This document shows positions 24,081-35,225 of a DNA stretch of 64,000 nt, piece by piece. Below the pieces are notes generated by a model. The model was not told the DNA's origin and did not search any database. It saw nothing but the letters and a program-made list of their open reading frames with translations. The number at the start of each line of letters is the position of its first letter. The stretch's first letter is position 1. This DNA is from Rostratula benghalensis (Eukaryota; Chordata; Aves; Charadriiformes; Rostratulidae). The position numbers and the translations under genes were made by a program. The stretch is from contig VXAI01000163.1 in the NCBI GenBank assembly GCA_013399305.1, positions 374,922 to 438,921 on the forward strand. Reading direction: 5' to 3'.

Positions 24081-25871
24081 AGTTATTGCTAATCTATATT
24101 TAAAACCTGTGTTTTACTTAAGTTTGAAAATTAATTTGCTTTAACATCTGTGTAAAATAGATTAGAATTAATGAAGTCTGACCCCCTTATGGGTTACTGT
24201 GAGTGCAGTAATTACTCTTCAGCAGCACAGGATGTATTGTACTGGACTTTCTGGCTCAAGTGAAGAGTTAGAAGTCAAAGGAAGTTCAGGAAATACCAGG
24301 AGCCTCAAACTGCACTAGAAAATTTAGGTTTGCAGTTTCTCTTTATGAAAATTGAAGATGCACATGCTAGACTTATTTTGTGTCGCTACTACTAATAATT
24401 ATGGAAAATTACCTGCATAAATTGAATACAGGAATATTCTAATTTGGGACTTGAAACTGATTACAGAAAAATTGGTTCCTAAGGATGTGATAAGGATGGC
24501 ACTCTTTAAAATAATGATAATTCAGGTATCATCACCTGGACTAAATTCACAGTGAAGGAATGTCTTCCCAAATCCTTCCAGCACACCTAGGAAGCTGCCA
24601 CTGTTGGCTGCAACTGTTTCCAGGTTCATTCAAAGGCTGAAGTCTCATTTGGCCTCAGTTGAAAAGGATCTAACTACAAAGACACAAGGTATCATTCTGG
24701 CTGCAGATGCTGGCAGTGTAATTAAGTGAAAGCATCTAAAAGGAAAAATCAAGTAGTAAAATATTAATTTTTTTATCAGGTGAAATAAAATTCACCAAAG
24801 TTTACATAAACTTCTAGTTCTTCAAAGAATAGCAAGCTCATTGATCTTCAATGCTAATGAATTTTCATGTACAAATATTTTCCGGAGAGTGGGCTCCTAC
24901 CAATCCCCATTGAACCTGCTGGCCCCAACATCGGAACGTCTGTCTTGATGTCTCACAGGCTCTTTGACAGCTCTTCCTGCTTTATCCCTCGGGGCAATCT
25001 GCGAGACCTTAATTAGTGAGATTCCCTACTGTTATATTGCTTTGTTTTTTTCTGCTCAGAATGCTGGCAGAAAAAATGAAATGTGGCTGCCCTATTTGAT
25101 GCATATGATAGTCCAGTCCATGTTCATCTAGATGCCCGTGCTGTAGGGATACTTTCCAGTACGACAGTTTCCTTGACAGCAGCTCTGCAAATTCAGAATA
25201 GGGTCTGAGGAGCAAGCTGGCTCACTCAATCTTTGATCATAATCTATTGTGAAAGGTTTCTTTAAGCCTCCTTTGCCCCACATCCATAGCCTCTGTGGCG
25301 TGGCCATGCATAACAGTGCACTGTGAAGCCTGGGTGCTGCTCGCAGCTCCAGCATCAGTCTGTCAGCCAGGCCTGGGATGCTCTTGCAAGCTGCCTGCAT
25401 GCAGGCTGTTGCTCAGCCTGTGGTGGAAGCAAAAGGAAAACACCATTTTAGGACATGTGGGGAAGACAGCAGAAAACTAAGTGAAAAGTCACTAGCCTGT
25501 GGACTTTACCAGTCTCCTCCCTCAGATTTAGGTCAACCTGCAGGAGATGCTGGTGCTGCCAGAGGTCCCAGCTCCAGGGCTCCCTGTTGCCTAGCAGTTT
25601 CCACTGCTGCATGTGGAGGCCCCAAATGGCCTGAGGTTTGAGGCATCCTTGCCTAACCCAGCTCTGCCCTGCATATGAGGCACCTTATTGTTTCAGGGTC
25701 CGTAGAACAGAGGAGAAGTGTGTGGCAACTGCCGCAGCAGGCAGCATTCCAGTCTGCGCCTCTGAAACAGATCTCAGTACTTCATGGGAACGAGGTGTCA
25801 GTCAGCCATCAAGCTCTCCTGCTGCAGAAGCAAGGTATGCAGGGATGCCAAATGGGTGGGCAGGGTCTATG

Positions 25872-26212
25872 GGATAGAATCATTTAGGTTGGAAAAGGCC
25901 TCTAAGATCACAGAGTCAAACCATAACCCTAGCACTGCAAAGTTACTACTAAACCGTGTCCCTGAGCACCATATCTATGCATCTTTTAAATACCTCCAGG
26001 TATGGTGACTCAATCACTTCCCTGGGCAGCCTGCTCCAGTGCTTGACGACCCTTTTGGTGAAGAAATTTTTCCTAATGTGCAATCTAAACCTCTCCTGGT
26101 GCATCTTAAGGTGGTTTCCTTTCATCCTGATGCTTCTTACTTGAGAGAAGAGACCAACCCCCACCTTGCTACAACCTCCTTTCAGGTAGTTGCAGAGAGT
26201 GATAAGTTCTCA
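25872..26212 (-). mobile_element. CR1 LINE 3' end with ORF2 C-terminus
   Basis: The plus strand starts with GGATAGAATCATTTAGGTTG, the reversed CR1 tail, and ends near CAGGTAGTTGCAGAGAGTG. On the minus strand the last part of ORF2 (the endonuclease/reverse transcriptase polyprotein of this non-LTR retrotransposon) is still open for 71 codons (26164 down to 25949). It shows the family's C-terminal signature: [22 protein letters not shown] and [11 protein letters not shown], followed by DMVLRDTV and stop. The catalytic domains are absent, so the copy is a dead 5'-truncated fragment. A sister of the copy at 1235-1553. Confidence 0.95.
25949..26164 (-). pseudogene. CR1 ORF2 C-terminal fragment
   Basis: A 71-residue open stretch forming the end of the CR1 reverse-transcriptase polyprotein. 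Motifs in order: [29 protein letters not shown] and [16 protein letters not shown] before the natural stop. Neither the endonuclease nor the reverse-transcriptase domain is present. The first methionine is internal and has no meaning as a start. It is kept open only by short length and relative youth; no host function is implied. Confidence 0.85.
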
Positions 26213-26749
26213 GCTGTGTCTGGGCCTCTCAGTAGACCCCAACTGCTGCAACCTGCTGGACTTGAGCAAGATCCGTAGTATTTTGTGAGTGAGCAGGTTT
26301 TCAATACCTCATTCACATGAGACAAAGTGCTGGAGAGCTGACATCTTTTCCCACAGTAGGTACTACTACTTGCTCCTTCAATTTTTTTCCACTCACACAC
26401 TGACCCTGACCTGAATTTTGCAGATTGTGTGGCTCAAGGAGACTGTAATAAAAGGTAGTGGGACTGCAGATAGGCTACTTCCTGCTGCAGAAGTTTTGTT
26501 TGAATGGCTCAGATTTATCTTTATCCTTGGTTGTCACAGCTCTAACTGGAGGTGTCCACAACTCCTTGCTAGAAGGAGGGGTGAGTCTGAGGTGCTTTTG
26601 GTTCCTTGTGACCCTGACTCCTTCTGACACTTATTTCTTCATGCTCAGCCTCTGCAAATAGTTTGTCTCAACACCTTTTGTTTTCTGGTGAGAGGAGCAG
26701 AGTAGCGAAAGAATATATGCCTTCAGTGCTAGAGACTGCTGAATGGCTT
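26213..26749. other. Spacer between two head-to-head CR1 fragments
   Basis: Unique sequence with no recognised element. It separates the truncated 5' ends of a minus-strand and a plus-strand CR1 copy. The first 70 bases might include further decayed CR1, but I cannot follow the homology past about 26230. Confidence 0.5.
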
Positions 26750-27054
26750 TACCCAGAAAATGGAGTTTGTTTAGCCTAAACAAGATAAGGCAATAGGTAG
26801 ATCTTGCTCTGTACCCATACCTGACTTGGGGGGCATAGGGAAGACTGGATCAGATTTCTTTTGATGGTGCACGGTGACAGGAGAGGCAGCAGGCACAACA
26901 TGGAACAAGGGGAATTGTGGTCAGATATAAAGAAAAATGTTTCACCTTGAGGGTGATACCACACTGGCATGGGTGCCTGGTGAGGTACATCCCTCTGGGA
27001 TGTATTAGAGGACCTGACCCTGGGCAACCTGTCTTCAGCTGGTCCCTCCTAGCC
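26750..27054 (+). mobile_element. CR1 LINE fragment, plus strand
   Basis: GAGTTTGTTTAGCCTAAACA, then ACATGGAACAAGGGGAATTG, TCAGATATAAAGAAAAATGT, TTCACCTTGAGGGTGA and GACCCTGGGCAACCTGTC follow CR1 order toward the 3' end on the plus strand. The ORF2 frame is broken by stops. Homology breaks at about 27054, inside what should be the final 100 bp of the element. The expected remainder is found at 27580-27655. Confidence 0.85.
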
Positions 27055-27579
27055 TAAATTACTCTGTGGAGTCTATGGTCTGATGCCGCTAGATGCATAT
27101 CTGGTTATTTCTTGTGTTCAATAATGCACCTCTTCTGCTATTGACCTTGGTACAACCCTGTCTACCCCGATCTGTATTTCAGTCAGACCAACAGAGAAGT
27201 CCTGTGAAACAGACTCCTCTGAAGTTTCTAGTAATGCAGGATGTTGATCTATTTATAGCAACATCTACAGCTTCAGAGAGTTTTGATAACTTAATTTCAG
27301 AATACGGGTCTCTCTTCATCCTGGTCTGTCTTCCATACTCAGCACAGCATTTATTCAGCAGGTAGGAGCCCTTTTCCACCTCCAGAAGCAAACAATGGCA
27401 TAAATTCCTAAGGAATATATAAATTTCTAACTAAGAAAAAAATCTAAGGAAACAGATGTTGGAGGTTAGTCAGTCATGTCCCTTTATGCTGAAAGTCAAT
27501 TGATCATCAAAATGCTGCTGAAAAAAATGTCATGTCTTAAAATGCATCCTTAAGGTGTGAAAAGCAAGCTGTTTCACCA
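27055..27579 (+). other. 525-bp segment interrupting a CR1 tail
   Basis: Unique-looking, AT-rich sequence between two blocks that together make a normal CR1 3' end. I see no terminal repeats or poly(A) that would mark it as a mobile element. The edges carry loosely similar words (TCCCTCCTAGCC left, TCCTGTTCTGGC right), which may be the same CR1 site read twice. Alternatively the two flanking CR1 pieces are independent insertions and this is ancestral DNA. Confidence 0.45.
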
Positions 27580-27655
27580 TCCTGTTCTGGCAGTGGGGTT
27601 GGACCAGATGACTTCCCGAGCTCCTTTCTAACCCTTAGCATTCTGTGATTCTGAT
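27580..27655 (+). mobile_element. CR1 LINE 3' terminus
   Basis: GGCAGTGGGGTTGGACCAGA, then TGACTTCCCGAGCTCCTTTC and the terminal TTCTGTGATTCTGAT. This is the last 75 bp of a plus-strand CR1 with its characteristic short-repeat tail. It continues the copy at 26750-27054, or is a separate very short insertion. Confidence 0.9.
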
Positions 27656-28693
27656 ATCCCACCATGTTCAGGTTCTGACTGAAGGAGATAGAGGAGCAAG
27701 TGCAACTGCTGAGTCTAGTCCCAGCATGTCAGACTGTGTTTGTAAGCCTGACCTGGCAGGGCTTTGTGGCTCAGGTGGTAGGTACGTACACAGCAGCCTC
27801 GGTGCTAGGTTTCATGTGGCAGTGACTATTGCTGTGTTACACTGAAACTTCTCTTATTTGTGTTTTCTCCCATCCTAAAACTATTGAAAACTTTACTTTC
27901 TGCCAAAACAGATATGCATTATACATGAAACACAGCAGAAAGCATTTTCTTTTTAATTTTCAGGAAGTCTGTTAGTGCCAAAAACATAAACTGCCTAAGA
28001 AGGAGGATGAAAACTGGGGTAAGTGATATTTGGCAAGATCCACATGTTCCGTTTGTTTATGCAACAATCACTGCTGCTGACTTACAGCTTCAGAGGCAGC
28101 TGTGTAAATACAGGGCTGTGATGGCTGAAGAAGCCAAGAGACAAGCTGTGGAAAAATAACAGATAAAACCAGACACGTTCTCAGTGCCACGGGGTAAGGC
28201 AGAGCTGAGCTGTGCCACAGACATCTCGCTATGCTGCTAAGATACCTTCAGTATCCTTTTTGGAATGTCTTTGCTATTACTGTAGGAGGGGTTGCTTTCT
28301 TTTTTTGTAAGGACCTGAAATTGAAGTTTTGCTCTGAGGAAGACTCAACCCACCCCTGAAAACATGGGGGAGACTGTCTGATGCAGGCAGCCAAACCCTG
28401 CTTTGCTGACCCCTGGGCTCCTGAACACAAGGGCAAGGAAGCCCTGAACATATCAGCTTGTGGTGTTTGCTAGCTTCTTATAAATGAGGCTCACCGTTTT
28501 GTGGAGCTAGAGGTGTGGAGCAGTCCTAGGAACTGTGAACTAATGCATTTAATAAGTGCTAGAGCTGCTGCCACCCAGTCCCCGTGGGAGCTGACCTCCC
28601 TCAGATAAGGCCAGCACAAGCATTTTCCTACAAGGCTGATGCCTGCAGGCTCACAAGGGTTCTGCTCTGCAAGTTAAGCCTTGGCAGGCGCTC

Positions 28694-28710
28694 TTTTTTT
28701 TTTTTTTTTT
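28694..28710. repeat. Poly(T) run, 17 bp
   Basis: Uninterrupted T17 lying 34 bp before the (TC)n(TA)n microsatellite. No retrocopy body recognised on the minus strand. Confidence 0.9.
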
Positions 28711-28744
28711 CTTCTGATAAACCAGCAGAGAGACCATGGGGGTG

Positions 28745-28773
28745 TCTCTCTCTCTCTCTATATATATATATAT
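28745..28773. repeat. (TC)7(TA)7 compound microsatellite
   Basis: Seven TC units run directly into seven TA units. Such compound dinucleotide tracts are length-variable in populations. Confidence 0.95.
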
Positions 28774-29735
28774 TTATACCATGTGTAGAAGAGGTTACCT
28801 ATTGGATTTTTAAAATGCCAAATAGTCACCTATAAAGCTCATTAATTTCTGCATAAGTTTGCCAGAATTAAGCAATATTATAAAGCAACAGTATTAAGCA
28901 ATGTGACTCAGTTTGTAGCTAAATGAAGCATCTGAGCAAATGCACACAAATCTCGGTTTCCAAAACACTGTCTTTATCTTTTTTTGACAAGTGAGTCACT
29001 TTTGTATTTCTTAAAGACATACCTTATGACTTCTCTGTGTGTGTATTGCTTTTAGCTCATAACTGAATATAGAAGTTCCTCTGTCTGACCAGGTCAGATA
29101 ATGTGTCTGCCAATTACACTTAAATTATTCTATAATAATTCCTGCAATATTATTACATCCTAGGATCCTCATCTCTCTTACGTATCTGCTATGCTTCATC
29201 ATAAAATCCTTCTACATCCTTCCTCACCTCTTAGGTCAAATGGAAATGTTTGGTGTCTCTAATGATGAGAAACCATTTTCATCCCTTCTCTGCTTTTGGA
29301 ATAAAATTGGCTGAAATATATGCAGAAATCTCTGATTTGACTAGCTTAAACTCACTCTGGGCAAAACAGCTAAGTTTTGCATATTATAAGGACAATTAAA
29401 GACAATTCTCATAATACTTTGAACTGTTTACTGTCAATAATTTAAGGAAAAAAAACTATTGAGGGAAGGTGTGAATTGACATCTTAAGTAATAAAGGAGC
29501 ATTTGTTTGTTCTTCTGCCTTTGCAAGGCACATTTCAGTGGTGATGTTTTTCTTTTATTCTACAAAGACTTTGAATTTTCTCCATGCTTGGTGCAATTTA
29601 ATTTTTTTACTCTAATCAGCTATCATAAATCAAAAATACTGTGAGAAAATTTCATGTATGAATCAGCTGGTGGACTTAAGCAGATGTATCTGTTGACTTA
29701 ATCTGTCCAGGTCAGGGTTGTATTTGGATTATAAG

Positions 29736-29757
29736 GACAGTTCCTCTAGGAACTGTC
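29736..29757. repeat. Perfect 9-bp inverted repeat
   Basis: GACAGTTCC, loop TCTA, GGAACTGTC. The following GTTCCTTA can pair alternatively with TAAGGAC just upstream, so two mutually exclusive foldings are possible. Function unknown. Confidence 0.8.
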
Positions 29758-30436
29758 AAAGTTCCTTATTCCCTTTCCAGGAATACTAGTAATCAACCAC
29801 CACAGAGATGAGCCTGTGTTCTGTTTGAGTCTCTCTGTAGAGTTGGGGGACAACCTGAAACAGAAACTGGTTTCTAACTAGAAAGTAATAAAATGAATTA
29901 TCTCTTCAATTTTCCTTCCAAGGAGGACAGTATTTCTTGTGATATCCTCTGGAGCTGTGTGAATTAAGGTGGGATGGGGCATTTCTTCATATTAAATAAC
30001 AGTTTGGCTGAACAAATCAATCCAAAAAGGGCCTCTAAAGCTGTTTACTAGGGCCTGATCCTATACTGTTGATTAAGTGAAAGAAGTGAACCTTAAGGGC
30101 ATGGGTTTATGTGGATTTATTTTGGAAAAATAAAATTAATGTATTGAATAGTCAGGGGACTCCAATTGCAGATATATATGATAAGAGTGCTTTTAGATGG
30201 CTTAGTTGGATCCAAGCTGTTAAATATGACTTTTGAGACCAGATTTTCTGGTGGACACCAAACTATTAACGCAGTCAAAACAAATTTCTGCCATGTGTTT
30301 AAAGAGACAACAGGTCCACTTACAAGATAATGGCAGCTTGTAAGATAGAAATAGTTTGCCTTTTGACAGAGACATTGATAGGAAAATATTTCCGCTTTTA
30401 AAAAATGTTTTGCCCTTGTATATAAAACCATTTTTC

Positions 30437-30570
30437 AACCTCATTTTATAGATGGGGGACTGAGACACATTGAATTTTAGTGACTGTCTGATGTCAGAAA
30501 CCTGGAAAAGGGCAGATCCAAAAATAACAGCTGGGTTTGGATAGCAATAACCTAATCACTGGATAATATT
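30437..30570 (+). mobile_element. MIR-like (CORE-SINE) relic
   Basis: CCTCATTTTATAGATGGGGG, then ACTGAGACACATTGAATTTT, AGTGACTGTCTGATGTCAGA and AATCACTGGA follow the classic MIR 3' order (CATTTTACAGATGGGGAACTGAGGC, TTAAGTGACTTGCCCAAGGTCA, AACCACT). This is the clearest MIR-like copy in the window. Ancient, non-coding. Confidence 0.75.
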
Positions 30571-33500
30571 GTCTTAGAGCTAAAAGCCTGGAGTAAAAAG
30601 CTGAAATGTCTTTCTTCCCTGCTCTGTCTTTACCCATGTCTGCGTGTCAGAGCCACTGAGCTGGAAAAATGTGAATGTTGCTGTACAGCATGAATGAACT
30701 AAGTTGTCTCTTGTGCAGTAAGCGCATTTCCCAGCTGGGTAGGACATTGCAAAGCTTTTATGAGTCTCCAGCACCATTTCGCTCAAGCAAAACCCTCTTG
30801 AGGAAGTCCTGGTTGAATGCTGCTTTTATTTTTATTTTTCTATCTGGTGGAACACAACAATCTCCTGTTGTTTTCAGCACAGCCTTTGCCAGAGACTAAG
30901 ATAATTCACATAAGCAGAGGTTTCTGGCACAGCAGGGGCTGTTTCAGAGCTTCAAGAGCCCTGTCTGGAAGTGCAAAAGGTCTTCAACAGCTTTTATGGC
31001 GATGGTGTCTTTATTAGCTGAACAGAAACCTTTCCTGAAACCATTAGCTAGGAAAAATTGCAACCAAATGCTCAAAGGGCAGTGCAGATAAAATCAGTGC
31101 CAGTGTGATGAGACTGCTGCTGCCTCCCCACCAAATTGCTCCTCACTTAGCTGCTTTAAAAAAACAGACAAACAACAGCCCACAGAGCGCCACACCACCA
31201 AATCCCTCCTCAGTTCTGACACTTCAAAATAGCTCAACTTTGCACCAAGTGATCAGAGTTTTTCTCCTGCCCAAAGGCTCCAGAGGAGGGTACTGTGAAC
31301 TCTGCTTTGAGATGGCTCCCAGGCAACAAATCCACTTCTTACTCTCCAGCTGCGTTTTGCATTGATGTGAAATGGAGATGGTCAGATTGCCTTCTGGTGC
31401 CTGTCTGGGCCAATAACCAGTGATGGTGGCTGCTGTTGTTTCTCCGGCAATATTTGGAGGTGATGTGCAAAGGGAAAGAAGTTAACTCTTTGACAAGGGA
31501 CAGCTTTATTTACAGAGTGCTGCCAGGCTAAAATCAGTTGAATTGTGTAAAATAATGTGCCCTTGTTCAGAAAAAGAGTTGAAAAGCTGTGACACTGATT
31601 GGCAGTGAAAAGCCTATAAAACAGCACACGTCAATGGAGTAATCGACTGCTTCCCTCACATAAAAGATTTTTCTCCTTGCCCTACTCCTTATGCACTTGA
31701 GCAAGCTGTGATTCATATTGATGGAATGTAACAAACTGAATTTTCTGAAAACTGTCTAAGATATGAGGCTGAGCTTGGATGTGAAGGTCTGAAAATAGAA
31801 TAATATCAGTAATATTAGTAACAGTAATTTAGTGGATTATCCAAAAACCACTGACTCTATTAAATGGTACTAGGAGAGGAATTTCCTTTGCAGGAATTCA
31901 ACCAAGCCAGGGAACAGGACAGTGCTGACTTTGCAGACCTAGTGCACCCATCTCTCTTTATCCATCTGCTTTCTTAAGTCCCAGAGCAGTTGGGAAGCTT
32001 GCTCAGCATCACTACCTTGAATGTTGTTCAGTAGTTTCCAGGGATTTGTTGTTTGGATTTTGGCAAGGTGAAAACCTTTTTGTCAGGCTCCTGCTGGCCT
32101 TGTTGCTTTTAATAACTTCTACAACATGTGAGCGTTGGCTTTGCTCTTATAAGGAGGAACAGGTTTTCTTAAAAACCCAGCAGGATTTTGTACAACTTAT
32201 ATCTAAAGGAAGGTTTGGCTGCCCAGCCCAAACCTCTTGTGCTGCTGGTGTTCTGCCCTTCAGCCGGGCAGCATTGACCTGCACTTCAGGATTAAAAGAC
32301 AACCTTGGGCATGGCGAGGGCCTCAGAAAAACAGAATGCTTCTTTCAAAACAATGTACCCTGAGATAAGCAGAGATAACTCTGAGCCACAACACTAGGTC
32401 TGGAGCCAAGCTCTTGTGAAGTTTGGTCTGCTCAGATGTAGTGTTTTTTCGTAAACATCTCAACAATAGAAAAAGGTTGAAGTTTCTCTTTTGCTATTCT
32501 GGATTCATAATCCCAGCCATTCCACTGTTGAGTATGTTTATTTTATGGTTTTCTTTTGATCTGTTGTTGAACTAGGGGGTAGTGTGGAGGGTTGGGGGTT
32601 TTCGTTCAGCTTTGCTTTATTCTGTAAGGAAACCATATGCTGTTCTTATGGTCTCGTGCAAGATTTTGTGAGCTTCTGTTGCTACAAAATTTATGGAGGT
32701 TGTTGTGTACCAGCTATGCAACTTTACTGCAGGATCAAACAAAAGGGGCTGGGTCCCAGTGAAATGTGTGGGAAAGAAACCTTGTTTATGTAGAAGTATC
32801 TCTGAATGCTTTCCTAGACTCTTTCCATAACTACCAATGGGTTACACAAAGTAGTGAGGTGGAAGCAATAAACTTTCCTTTGGAAGCTGCAGGGATAGAA
32901 AAGTACAGCAGGGAAGAAGGCAAAGGGCAAGCAGAGCAAGCATCCTGCTGGGAGCAAAGCCAGGGTTCCTGGGGGCTTCCTCTGTGCTCCCCCACCTTGA
33001 TTGCTGCTCTTCAATGGGGCACAGGGATCGTAGCTGGCACAGACCAAAAATAAATCATCAGCAAGGTCAAGTTGCCAAAGATGACTATGGGTATCTGGTA
33101 CTTCAGTGTGGTGCACGATCGACGAATGTGCCTCTCCTCTGCGCCCAAAAGGCTGAAGAGAATGTAATTGAAGCATTTGCTCAGTGTGAAGGCAAAGTTC
33201 AATGGCATGTCTCGAGGGATTGTGCTAAATTGATACTGTGGAAGATAATTAAATCATGTGACAGTTTATCACAGGAGATGCCCGAATAATCAGTGATTTT
33301 AAAGGTCTTTAAATCCTGGGTTTGTAGCCTGACTGTATTTATGAACTATAAGGAACTCCTGTGGATTTTGCTTGGCTGTTAGATTCTGTGGTGGAGCAGT
33401 CTATTTCTGTCTGGTTGAGTGATGCTACCTCATTAGAAATGATGAAGTATTGACCTGGCCGGGGGCAACAGACTCTTGCTTTCAAATACCCATCTGGAAT

Positions 33501-35194
33501 TTCACAAAGTTAAAAACCATCAAATGCTTAAGTGAATGCCTTGATATGTCACTTCCATTCACAACTTCTCCTTTCCTTTGTCAGTTATTCCCTCTGCATT
33601 TTCCTGTCTTTAAGCAAATCAGGAAACATTGTCTGCAATTCCTGTCTTATTCCTCCTCATATTATGTTGGTTTCTGCTAGTGGAAAAACAGAGCAGCAAA
33701 ACCTTATTTCTCAAGAGAGAGAAAGCACTTCCTAGTGGGGCTCCCAGTTGTTGGAGACAAGGCCAGAGATACTGAGAGATTTAGGGCACAAATTCCTGCA
33801 TAATGCTTACTATGCTTTTCAAAACAACCTTTCCTAGCTAAAACTCAGAGTGCAGCCACCATGGGAGAGAGAAAACCTCCCAGGCACACCTGATTTTGTT
33901 ACCACTGAATGATGTTGTTTTCACTCCCTCTGTCATCAAATTGACTCAAAAATTTCAGCCACTAGTAAGGACTCAAAAGGAATTGTAAGAAGTTAATTCA
34001 CGTAGTCATTAAGGCATCTTCAATATAATCTAGGTGTTTTGCTTTGAACAAGTTTAGTCCGATGCACATGTGTGCTTCCTGCACTACCATTTTATTTCTT
34101 CTTTTCTCTATATCATGTTCTTGGTATTTTTTTAATTCCTGCCCTAGTCATGAACAGATGCAAATTTCTACCTTAGGCTTCCAGACCTACATTAGCATAT
34201 GTCAAACTCATCACAGTGACCTGGACCCGGGGAGCCCAGAGCATCACAGTCTGCGAGAGCCTGGGTCTGTCTGTATTTGCCTTGAATGTTGATCTGTGAC
34301 CTTAAAAGTCTTATTTCCTCAGAATGGCTTTTTTCTCTCATTAATCTCTGTACGTGACTAGGTGTACATAAACATATGGAGAGAAAAATAACCACAAATG
34401 TTCAGGTACTTAACACTTGCCTTCGTACAAGTGTATTTTGTATGTGCAGCTTTGCAAAAGTACAGGTGTACATCCTGCTTACAGCTGTGGCTTTCTCACT
34501 GAGCTCATATATTACAACACAGATTAACTACAGATATCTTGTGGGAATTTTTTCTTCAGTCAATTATCACTTAGCTCCTGATGTCTAACATTTTTTGTGG
34601 AAAAAAAAGAGGAATACTAGAAAAAAATACACAAATAGAACTTTGTTACCCTTTTGCTATCTGTAGGTCAGTCTGTTGAAATCAATGAAAATCTGTCCAG
34701 TTCTTTCAAGGTGCAAAGCATTAAATGTGTTATTTGAAATCCATAAAATAAATCACTTTTTAAACTCAGGATCCAGCTGCATCAGTGTGAAAAAGCTATC
34801 ATACTTTGTACATCCTGCTGTCACTTAAGTATTTCTGAAATTTACTAATTCAGTAATTATTTCCTCCTTTCAAATGCTATACTTGAACTGTGAATGCACT
34901 AATAAGACAATGTCAAGAACTCTGTTTCAAGCTCGTGATTGCAGGAACGTTATTGCGGTTGGAAACATTTTGCATGCATTCTTAGTCCTGCGACTCCCAT
35001 CTGTGTATATGTAAATATTAGATTTGCAAAACACCTTATTTAAAGCAAGGATTTTAAGCAAGCATCAAACACTTGTAAGGTAGGAAATGTCAGAATCAAG
35101 GCAGCCTTGTGCAGGTTTGCAGGTTTAATTTGCTCTCCACACTTTTCCTGCTGGTGTATAAATGTTTTGGTGCATTCTCTAAAGATGCAGTCAC
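30571..35194. other. Unique non-coding DNA, candidate conserved stretches
   Basis: No gene recognised. Two stretches (about 31330-31690 and 33060-33300) are even-textured, free of simple repeats and keep several CpGs or AT-rich homeodomain-type words (ATAATTAAAT). This is typical of conserved non-coding elements but not proof. Open frames overlapping them on both strands are short. Confidence 0.45.
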
Positions 35195-35195
35195 A

Positions 35196-35225
35196 TTCTC
35201 TCTCTCTTTTTTTTTTTTTTTCCCC
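35196..35225. repeat. Polypyrimidine tract
   Basis: TCTCTCTCTC, then a run of about 17 T, then CCCC. It resembles a splice-acceptor tract, but the nearest AG (CATAAG) is a poor match and no exon follows. Confidence 0.85.

Larger units (their letters stand above)
21801..25871. other. Unique non-coding DNA with one A run
   Basis: No gene seen. It contains a 19-A run at 22966-22984, a possible old repeat at about 24005-24080, and a GC-richer patch at about 25250-25870 with a 14-bp palindrome (GCCTGCATGCAGGC, 25393-25406). That patch has open frames on both strands, which is what low stop density in GC-richer DNA produces. No recognisable domain. Confidence 0.5.
27656..30436. other. Unique AT-rich non-coding DNA
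   Basis: No gene or recognised mobile element. Contains a T17 run (28694-28710), a (TC)n(TA)n microsatellite (28745-28773) and a 9-bp-stem hairpin (29736-29757). Confidence 0.5.

Noticed and set aside
32046..32363. 105-codon plus-strand frame starting with a signal-peptide-like segment (LLLALLLLITSTTCE)
   Set aside because: The hydrophobic start is suggestive, but the rest shows no family, no cysteine spacing I recognise and no splice sites. The length is within chance.
35196..35225. Polypyrimidine tract as a splice acceptor
   Set aside because: The following AG is a poor match (ATAAG) and the sequence after it has no open exon with a donor.
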